This document shows positions 15,442 to 22,767 of a stretch of DNA of 22,767 nucleotides, in pieces. The notes under the pieces were generated by a model that worked only from the letters and a program-made list of their open reading frames with translations, was not told the DNA's origin and ran no database searches. A program made the translations under genes and the position numbers. The stretch's first letter is position 1, and each line of letters starts with the position of its first letter. Origin of the DNA: a virus; the IMG/VR virus record IMGVR_UViG_3300010389_000154, positions 1-22,767 of that record. One strand, given 5' to 3'.

Positions 15442-15452
15442 GGCGGAGTACG

Positions 15453-18400
15453 ATGCCTCAGAAGACTAACCTTAATGTAAATCCTTATTACGAGGACTTT
15501 GACGCGAATAAGAATTTTTATAAGATTCTATTCCGTCCAGGTTACTCTATTCAAGGTAGAGAATTAACTCAAGTTCAATCTATTCTCCAGAATCAGATTG
15601 AGTCTTTTGGCAAATATGCTTTCAAGCAGGGAGACTTAGTTATCCCTGGAGAAGTTGGTCTTAATACAAAATTAGATTATGTTAAGTTATCTTCTGTTTC
15701 AGAAGTAGCGGTAAATGATGGAACAGGTATCGTATATAAAAAGTATGATATCTCTCAACTAGTTGGTCTTCAGTTGAGGGGTCTAAACTCTGGTGTTATT
15801 GCAACTGTATTAGAGATACAAAAAGCAACTGAGTCTTCTGCCGATACTATTTTTGTAAGTTACTTAAACAGTGGAGATTCTAACACCGAGACTACCTTTA
15901 GACAAGGCGAAACTCTCGAAGTAATTGATGGTGTTAATACTCCATTGCTTGTTGTAGGAACTGATGGCAGTGTTCTACCAACTAGCATTTTAGTAACAGA
16001 CCCAGACACTAAAGAAACCACATCTATAGTAAGTCCTGCTATGGGTTATGGTTCCGCAGTTGAAGTTCAGGAAGGTATCTATTTTGTAAATGGTTATTTT
16101 GTAAGAAATGCAAAGCAACTTCTTGTAATCGATTCATACTATGACAGACCATCTGCAAAAGTTGGATTTACAATTAAGGAGTCTATTGTAACTCCAGAAG
16201 AAGATGCTAGTCTATATGACAATGCTATTGGATCTTCTAACTACACAGCTCCTGGAGCACATAGATTAAACATCTCTCTTTCATTGGTCAAGTATGACTA
16301 TAATGCATCTACTGATAAAAACTTCATCAAACTAATTACTACCTTAAGAGGATCTGTTCAGAGAAAGGTAGTTCCAACATCATATAGTTTGTTAGAACAA
16401 ACTCTTGCGCGTAGAACATTTGATGAAAGTGGAGATTATGTCGTAAATGATTTCTCTATTGATATTAGAGAATATGCACAGAAAAATGGAAATGGTGGTG
16501 TATATGCATTAGATGAATTTGGAAATTACAATGGATTATCAGAATCAGTAGCATCGCGTAAGATGCTTGCTAGTGTTGGTCCTGGAAAAGCATATATCAA
16601 AGGATACGAAATCGTAAATAAGGAAACTAAGTATCTTGAGATTGATAAAGCTAGAGAGAGTCTAACAAGTGACAATATTAGACTAAAGGCAAAACCACTT
16701 CCAACATTTAATATTACAAACACTTTTGGAAGTGTTCCTCTTAACAAAGAAGGTGCAGAATTAACAGCATATCCATATGTTAATTTGTATGCTACTTTTA
16801 ATGATGGATCTGTAGGATTATCAAATACAGAAGAAGATGCTGATCATAGACAAACTCTCGCAAGAAGAGGTCAGTATTTTAGTTCGGATGATGCAATCAA
16901 AACTATTGTTCTTGATGTAACCAATACTCTGAATCCACTGTCTTCTATTACTGATGGAACTTTTGAGAATCTCTTGGGAGATATCTATTTTATTAAGACA
17001 AGAGACAATGCTGGAAATGCAACATCTGTTGGATCACTAAAAACTGTTGCTTTCGCTAAAGTAAATAAACCACTATTGAACTCCAATGATGCCGTGAAGT
17101 ATCTGGAGATCACTGTAGTTGGTAAGAAAGATGATGTTGATCTTCTCTTGCTGGAGTATGATCTAGGGGATGCTAACTATCAAAGAAAACTATTCTACGC
17201 AAATTCCGATGCTGCTGTAGATCAAAATGCCATTGGATATATTGTAGATTATTCAGAAACTATTACTCCTTTAATTGGTAGAGCAAAACCAAATAATTTC
17301 TTCTTGAAGAAGAGAGGAGCAGGATTCAATTCAGATTCTGATATTATTCTTTCTCAAGGAAGATTATCTAAAGGAGATGCTGCATATAATGCAGTATTTG
17401 GACTATCATATTTCGATCCAGAATTTTTCACTAAAATTCTATTAGATACTCGTCCAGAGTCTGGAACATTTGGTGTTGGAAAATATGTTTTTGGATTAAC
17501 AAGCGGTGCATATGGCGTTGTTGAAGGAGGTCCTTCGGGGGTATATTCTATCGGAAGAACTTTGTTTGTAAAGACTCTATCTGGAAGATTTGTCTCTGGA
17601 GAAACTATTAGAGATGAAGGTGGAAATACAAGTAAGATTGCTACAGATAATACTATCTCTCACTTTATTGTAGCAAATCCAGGTCTTTCATATGCAGATG
17701 GATCGACATTATTGATTAATGGAGTTGAGTATGATCCTTCAGTTGCTGAATTGCAAAGATTGACAAATGGTTCTTTCTATGCTGCATTAATTAATAACAA
17801 GTCTGCCTTATCCACAGTATATGCTCAACCACCAGCAGTAACTATCAAACAACCTGATGGATCTGCAGATCCCGCTATTGGTGCGTCTATTATAGCAGTT
17901 CTTGTTAGAAATGCAGTTACTACATACACACCACAAAATGTGAAATCAGTTGCATCTGCATATGGTTCAGGTAATGCAAATGTATTTACTGCTGATGTAG
18001 TTACTGATGATGAAGAGTATGCAGAAATTAAACCAGTAACAGATTTTACTTTCTTTGGTTCTAAGGGATATAATTTTATTGAATCTACAAGTTTCAGTGC
18101 TGATGCTAGCAAACTACTTCAGCAGGGAGATATTGTTCAATTTGCTGATGTAGATAATAATTTGGTTCGTGCCGTAGTTAAGCACGCAACTACAAAGTCT
18201 GGTCCATTCAAGTCAAGAATTTATCTTGATAATATTCTCCCTGGAGATGTAGTCAATACTAGTGTTGTTAGACTACGCACAAAAGTTGAGAATTCTGGAA
18301 AAGGAACTTTAATTTTCCCAACTGGCAGTAAGCAAATTAAGAAGATCGCCAGCACACCAGAAGACACTAATATCAAATATTATTTCAGAAGAGACTTTGT

Positions 18401-21400
18401 TACTACAGCATCTTCTTCTGGTGGTATTATTACTTTTGCTGCTCAATTGCCATTTGGCACACAGAGATTTGCTCCATTTACAGAAGAAAATTATATCATT
18501 ACTGTATTAGATCCAGGCGATGCTCCAAATATTGTCAAGGGTGATATTGTTTATATCAATAGAGATTCTGTCCAAATTTCATCTTCTACAGATACTGCAA
18601 GTGGTTTAACTTCTGGATCTATTAGTTTGAATCTTTCAACAACATACTTCGGAACAATTCCATCTAATGGCACATATCCTAAGTTGAAATTAACTGCTAC
18701 TCTTGAGGTAGAAAATGCAAAACCAAGACTCAAGACATCGGTGAAGAACAAGAGAATTGTTGTTTCTTCATCTGGCGACAGAGTTATCCCATTCAGAGGA
18801 ACTGATTATGACAGCGAGGTTGTAGAAACCATTTCATATTCCGATGCATATAGATTAAGATATGTTTATGAGGGCAGTGCTACTCAACCCCCACAGGTTG
18901 ATACTGCTGGTAATCTAATTTCTGGAACAGATGTTACAGATAGATTTACATTTGATAATGGTCAAAGAGACACAATCTATGATGTATCAAGACTTGTATT
19001 AAAACCAGGATTTGAGCAAACTACTGGTCAGTTAGTTATTGCATTTGATTATTTCACACATTCTGCTGGTGATTTCTGCACTATTGATAGTTATATTCAC
19101 GAAGCAGGTGTTACTGAAGACGAAATTCCATCTTTTAATTCAACTCCTCTAGGAATTGTAAATCTAAAGAACGTTATTGATTTTAGACCAAAGGTAGATT
19201 CTACTGCTACTGTTAGCGGATTCCAAGATAAATCTTCACTATCATCTAACGTTGGACCATTCTCTGGATCTGGTGCTATCATTGCTGCAACTCCTGCTCC
19301 AGATATTTCCATTCCATATTCATTGGAGTTTAGTCAAGTTCAATACTTAGATCGTATTGACGGAGTATTCTTAACTAAGAAAGGTGAGTTTGTTGTGAAA
19401 GAAGGAAACTCTTCACTTAATCCAACTAAACCAGATCCTATTGATGATGCAATTGCATTGTTCTATGCTTATATTCCTGCATTCACTCAAAGTAGCAAGG
19501 ATGTAAGAATTACTCCTGTGGATAACCGCAGATATACAATGAGAGACATTGGAAAACTTGAGAAGCGTATCGAGCGTCTTGAGTATTACACCACTCTTAG
19601 CATTCTTGAGCAACAAGCTCTGAACATGCAAGTTAAGGATGAGATTGGTTTTGATAGATTCAAGAGTGGATTCTTGGTAGATAACTTTGAGTCTCATAGA
19701 ACTGGCAATTTACAGTCATTGGATTATCAGTGCGCTATTGATTCTCAACAGTCTGTATTGCGTCCCCAGTCTAAAGAGGATTCGTTTATTCTTAAAGAAT
19801 ATAATACTAGAGAAGACCAAAGAGTTGTTTCTGGATATAAGAGATCTGGAGACATCGTTACCCTTCCATTCACAAATCTAGAATTACTTGGAAATGAGTA
19901 TGCTTCTAAGACTATTAATCCAAATCCATTTGTAGTTCTTCAATATGTTGGTGATGCTTCAATTTCTCCAAGCATCGATCAGTGGTATGATCAATCAGAA
20001 GCACCTCTAATCGTTGATACAAATACGGATCTTTACAAGATTTTCCTCTCTAAAGTAGATGTAAAAGAAAGTTTCTCAAGTCTTTACAATTCATTCGTTG
20101 TCAATTGGGTTGGTTCTTCTCCATCATTTACTTCTATTAACTCACTGGGAGAAGTAAATACTTTAGATGCACAGAAGTCAGTAAGTGCTGCTTCTGTCGC
20201 TAGCAGTTCTAATATCAGTCCCCAAAACAATGATGTTGGTAAGGGAGTTCAATCAAAGACTGTAAGAGGAAATACTGTATCTTCATCACTACAGTTTTTT
20301 GCTAGAAGCGTTCCAGTTAAGTATGTTATCAAGAGATTAAAACCAAATACAAACATCTCTGTATTCTTAGAAGGAAGAAACGTCAATCGTTGGGTAAATC
20401 CAGATCTAAGATTCACAGGAGTTGCTGGCAATTCGCCATCATCATTTAATGGAACAATAACCACAGATGCTAATGGCAATGCTAGTGGTATCATTTTGAT
20501 TCCTGCTGGAGCACCACCAAGAGAAAATACTACTTGGACTGGTGATGTAGATACAGTTGATTATGATACTGCAGCAGAAGAAGTTAGAATCTCTACTGGA
20601 GTTAAGACATTCAGATTCACCTCAAGTTCCACTAATGCCGATAAGGCAACAGTAGATACTTATGCAGAAGTCAAGTATTATGCTACTGGTATTCTTCCAG
20701 AAAATCCAACAAGTATTATTTCCACAAGACCAGCATTCTTTAAAGCAAATGAAGGTGTTCAGTTTGTCGAAAGTAATACAGATAACCCAATTAGACCAAA
20801 TCCACTTGCTCAAACATTTAAGGTCGAAAATTACGAAGGTGGTGTATTTGTAACTGGAGTTGATTTGTTCTTCAAGGAAAAAGGAAACAAAATCCCCATC
20901 AAAGTTTATCTGACTGATGTGGAGTCTGAAAAACCATCAAAGAATATTCTTCCTGGTTCTGAAAAAGTTCTATCTCCATACACATTTATTAAGTTCTATA
21001 CAAATGGAAATGTCTATGTAACAAAAGGCGAGAGTGTAACTGGATCTTCATCTGCTGCTTCTGGTCCTATCCAAACAGTCATTGATAAGAATGGAACTGA
21101 ACTTGTTGCGTCATCTTCTGGAAAGTTCCAATTAACTAACGAACAAGTATATACATTAGTTCTCAGCAACCACAATGGAAGAGCATTCACTCCAAATGAA
21201 ACTTTAATTATTCCTTCAGTGACTTTAGCAAATAACACAGAAGGAACAAATTCTGTATTAACTATTGCTAAAAATAGTGGAAAAGTTTCTGGTATTAAAG
21301 TAGTTAATCCTGGAGCAAATTATGATAATGCAATTATTACTATCGAGAGCCCACAACTACCAGGAGGATCTGTTGCTACTGCTCGTGTAGAAGTATCTGG

Positions 21401-22767
21401 TGGAAAAGTTTATAATGCAGAGATTTCTCTAAATGGTTTTGGATATACAGAAGCACCATCAGTAGTCGTTAAAGGCGTCGGAAATGGGGCAGGAGGATGC
21501 GTTCTAGAGACTCAGATAGAGATTGACGCTCCTGCAGTTAGAATGGGTGTTGCGACCGATTCTGAGGGCGTCACACCATCAACTACATCAACTAAGTTTG
21601 AGTTTGAGTATCCAGTATATCTACAGAATGATACAGAATATGCTTTAGTAGTTGAGACTGATTCGACTGATTACCAACTATGGGTTTCTACATTGGGAGC
21701 AACTGATGTTGCAACCAGCACAGTAATTACTACTCAACCATCTCTTGGTTCAGTTTATAAGTCTCAGAATACAGATGTTTGGACAGAAGATACTTCCGAA
21801 GACATCAAATTTACCATGTATAGAGCAGAATTTGATATTACTCGCTCCGCAGAATTGATTCTGACAAATGAAGAATTGGGTTATGAATTGCTTAATAAGA
21901 ATCCATTCCAAACAAATGCTACTGCTAATACAAATGCAACATCAAAACTCTTCGGAAACAACAACTATATTCTAAAAGTAAATCACAGAGATCATGGTTT
22001 TGAGGATTCTGGTCATTCATATGTGTTCTATAGAAGTGCTTTAGAAACTGGTGGTGTTACATCAGATACATTAAATAGCACATTATTTAAAATTACAAAT
22101 AGTGGAATTGATAGTTACAACATCACTTCCCCAGTATCTGCTTCTGGAAACATTCTTGGTGGTGGTAGCGGTGTATATGCAACTTATAATAGAAAGTTTG
22201 AGACTCTATATCCACAAGTTCAGTATTTAACATTTACTGGAACTAAGTTAGAGTCTATGGTTAAAACCACTAATGTTATTCCCGTTGATTCTATTACTTC
22301 TAACTATAATTCATACTCACAAACAGAATATGAAAAGACTTTCTTAAATGAACCACATTATTTTACAAATCAAAAATTAATTGCTTCTAGCATTAATGAG
22401 ACATTGAATAGTATTGATGAATCACTTCTGTATAAATTAAATCTTTCTTCTACAGTATCTTACTTATCTCCAGTTGTTGATTTGGGAACGTGTAGTGTAA
22501 AGACTGCAACTAATAGAATTGAAAATGCAACTGGACAAGAAGATAGATTTGGTAGAAGAGATCAGATCTTGAAGTTCTATCCTGTTTATAAATTTACTAT
22601 CGATGGAACTCAGGGCACACAAATTCAGAATGATCAAGCAATTGAAGGTTATACTTCTAAAGCAGTTGGATCTATTGCTAAGGTAGATGGTAATACTGTT
22701 TGGGTTAGACTAAAGACTACACAATACTTCCAAAAGGGCGAGAGATTGACATTAGGCAATCAACCAT
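15453..22767 (+). CDS. giant DUF4815-type virion structural protein (3' end outside window)
   Basis: The frame runs unbroken for 2,438 codons to the window edge, so the C-terminus is missing. ATG 15453 follows GGAG at 15445-15448. The N-terminus (NPYYEDFDANKNFYKILFRP, then QGRELTQVQSILQNQIESFG and KQGDLVIPG, residues about 10-69) is the DUF4815 signature of tail and baseplate-associated phage proteins. Residues 671-730 carry a GE-x-I module, and 1363-1400 a short coiled coil (MRDIGKLEKRIERLEYYTTL) typical of this family. Residues 1947-2016 carry a G-x-Y-x-x-x-P beta module also present in the gp7-like protein. There is no signal peptide or membrane segment. It occupies the place of T4 genes 9-12 and may be a peripheral baseplate or fibre-attachment protein; that role is inference. 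It is expressed from its own promoter after the gp8 terminator. Arginine is almost always AGA. Confidence 0.9.
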   Translation, partial: MPQKTNLNVNPYYEDFDANKNFYKILFRPGYSIQGRELTQVQSILQNQIESFGKYAFKQGDLVIPGEVGLNTKLDYVKLSSVSEVAVNDGTGIVYKKYDISQLVGLQLRGLNSGVIATVLEIQKATESSADTIFVSYLNSGDSNTETTFRQGETLEVIDGVNTPLLVVGTDGSVLPTSILVTDPDTKETTSIVSPAMGYGSAVEVQEGIYFVNGYFVRNAKQLLVIDSYYDRPSAKVGFTIKESIVTPEEDASLYDNAIGSSNYTAPGAHRLNISLSLVKYDYNASTDKNFIKLITTLRGSVQRKVVPTSYSLLEQTLARRTFDESGDYVVNDFSIDIREYAQKNGNGGVYALDEFGNYNGLSESVASRKMLASVGPGKAYIKGYEIVNKETKYLEIDKARESLTSDNIRLKAKPLPTFNITNTFGSVPLNKEGAELTAYPYVNLYATFNDGSVGLSNTEEDADHRQTLARRGQYFSSDDAIKTIVLDVTNTLNPLSSITDGTFENLLGDIYFIKTRDNAGNATSVGSLKTVAFAKVNKPLLNSNDAVKYLEITVVGKKDDVDLLLLEYDLGDANYQRKLFYANSDAAVDQNAIGYIVDYSETITPLIGRAKPNNFFLKKRGAGFNSDSDIILSQGRLSKGDAAYNAVFGLSYFDPEFFTKILLDTRPESGTFGVGKYVFGLTSGAYGVVEGGPSGVYSIGRTLFVKTLSGRFVSGETIRDEGGNTSKIATDNTISHFIVANPGLSYADGSTLLINGVEYDPSVAELQRLTNGSFYAALINNKSALSTVYAQPPAVTIKQPDGSADPAIGASIIAVLVRNAVTTYTPQNVKSVASAYGSGNANVFTADVVTDDEEYAEIKPVTDFTFFGSKGYNFIESTSFSADASKLLQQGDIVQFADVDNNLVRAVVKHATTKSGPFKSRIYLDNILPGDVVNTSVVRLRTKVENSGKGTLIFPTGSKQIKKIASTPEDTNIKYYFRRDFVTTASSSGGIITFAAQLPFGTQRFAPFTEENYIITVLDPGDAPNIVKGDIVYINRDSVQISSSTDTASGLTSGSISLNLSTTYFGTIPSNGTYPKLKLTATLEVENAKPRLKTSVKNKRIVVSSSGDRVIPFRGTDYDSEVVETISYSDAYRLRYVYEGSATQPPQVDTAGNLISGTDVTDRFTFDNGQRDTIYDVSRLVLKPGFEQTTGQLVIAFDYFTHSAGDFCTIDSYIHEAGVTEDEIPSFNSTPLGIVNLKNVIDFRPKVDSTATVSGFQDKSSLSSNVGPFSGSGAIIAATPAPDISIPYSLEFSQVQYLDRIDGVFLTKKGEFVVKEGNSSLNPTKPDPIDDAIALFYAYIPAFTQSSKDVRITPVDNRRYTMRDIGKLEKRIERLEYYTTLSILEQQALNMQVKDEIGFDRFKSGFLVDNFESHRTGNLQSLDYQCAIDSQQSVLRPQSKEDSFILKEYNTREDQRVVSGYKRSGDIVTLPFTNLELLGNEYASKTINPNPFVVLQYVGDASISPSIDQWYDQSEAPLIVDTNTDLYKIFLSKVDVKESFSSLYNSFVVNWVGSSPSFTSINSLGEVNTLDAQKSVSAASVASSSNISPQNNDVGKGVQSKTVRGNTVSSSLQFFARSVPVKYVIKRLKPNTNISVFLEGRNVNRWVNPDLRFTGVAGNSPSSFNGTITTDANGNASGIILIPAGAPPRENTTWTGDVDTVDYDTAAEEVRISTGVKTFRFTSSSTNADKATVDTYAEVKYYATGILPENPTSIISTRPAFFKANEGVQFVESNTDNPIRPNPLAQTFKVENYEGGVFVTGVDLFFKEKGNKIPIKVYLTDVESEKPSKNILPGSEKVLSPYTFIKFYTNGNVYVTKGESVTGSSSAASGPIQTVIDKNGTELVASSSGKFQLTNEQVYTLVLSNHNGRAFTPNETLIIPSVTLANNTEGTNSVLTIAKNSGKVSGIKVVNPGANYDNAIITIESPQLPGGSVATARVEVSGGKVYNAEISLNGFGYTEAPSVVVKGVGNGAGGCVLETQIEIDAPAVRMGVATDSEGVTPSTTSTKFEFEYPVYLQNDTEYALVVETDSTDYQLWVSTLGATDVATSTVITTQPSLGSVYKSQNTDVWTEDTSEDIKFTMYRAEFDITRSAELILTNEELGYELLNKNPFQTNATANTNATSKLFGNNNYILKVNHRDHGFEDSGHSYVFYRSALETGGVTSDTLNSTLFKITNSGIDSYNITSPVSASGNILGGGSGVYATYNRKFETLYPQVQYLTFTGTKLESMVKTTNVIPVDSITSNYNSYSQTEYEKTFLNEPHYFTNQKLIASSINETLNSIDESLLYKLNLSSTVSYLSPVVDLGTCSVKTATNRIENATGQEDRFGRRDQILKFYPVYKFTIDGTQGTQIQNDQAIEGYTSKAVGSIAKVDGNTVWVRLKTTQYFQKGERLTLGNQP

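Noticed and set aside
16526-21238. Minus- and plus-strand frames within 15453-22767.
   Set aside because: A single continuous plus frame covers the region with recognisable phage structural features; the others are shadows.
22431-22445. TATAAATT inside the last gene as a late promoter.
   Set aside because: One mismatch in the most conserved end of the element, inside coding sequence, and expected by chance in AT-rich DNA.

Overview
This window looks like part of the structural (baseplate) gene cluster of a T4-like marine myovirus, most likely a cyanophage of Synechococcus or Prochlorococcus. The grounds are AT-rich DNA, T4-type late promoter elements (NATAAATA), densely packed genes all on the + strand, and the order gp25 - gp6 - gp7-like - gp8. 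Every base from about 21 to the right edge is coding or a short intergenic leader; no gap exceeds 100 bases. There are no tRNAs, CRISPR arrays, insertion sequences or integrase signals.

Layout. (1) Bases 21-756 hold two small genes with no T4 counterpart that I recognise: a 156-residue protein with a degenerate phosphoribosyltransferase-like pattern, and a 71-residue acidic/basic protein. (2) Bases 788-13486 hold a tight late operon: baseplate wedge gp25, wedge gp6 (start overlapping the gp25 stop by one base), and, four bases after gp6, a giant 3,501-residue protein in the gene 7 position. (3) Bases 13545-15356 encode wedge gp8, preceded by a cluster of late-promoter elements and followed by a strong intrinsic terminator. 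(4) From 15453 to the window edge runs a second giant reading frame (at least 2,438 residues) with a DUF4815-type N-terminus, which continues outside the window.

How the genes work together. In T4, gp7, gp8, gp6, gp53 and gp25 assemble into the baseplate wedge. Here gp25, gp6 and gp8 are clear. The giant protein appears to be gp7: two short blocks that I recall from the C-terminal part of T4 gp7 are present, at residues about 180-315 and 1808-1841, but they are separated by roughly 1,490 residues of added modules and followed by another 1,660 residues. The additions include a YHYH domain, several classes of repeated beta-rich modules and a duplicated module containing the motif LRFGGN. The same beta modules recur in gp8 and in the DUF4815 protein, so adjacent baseplate genes seem to have been enlarged from a common stock of domains. 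The DUF4815 protein lies where T4 carries genes 9-12 and may be a peripheral baseplate or fibre component. The main novelty here is architectural: an expanded, modular baseplate.
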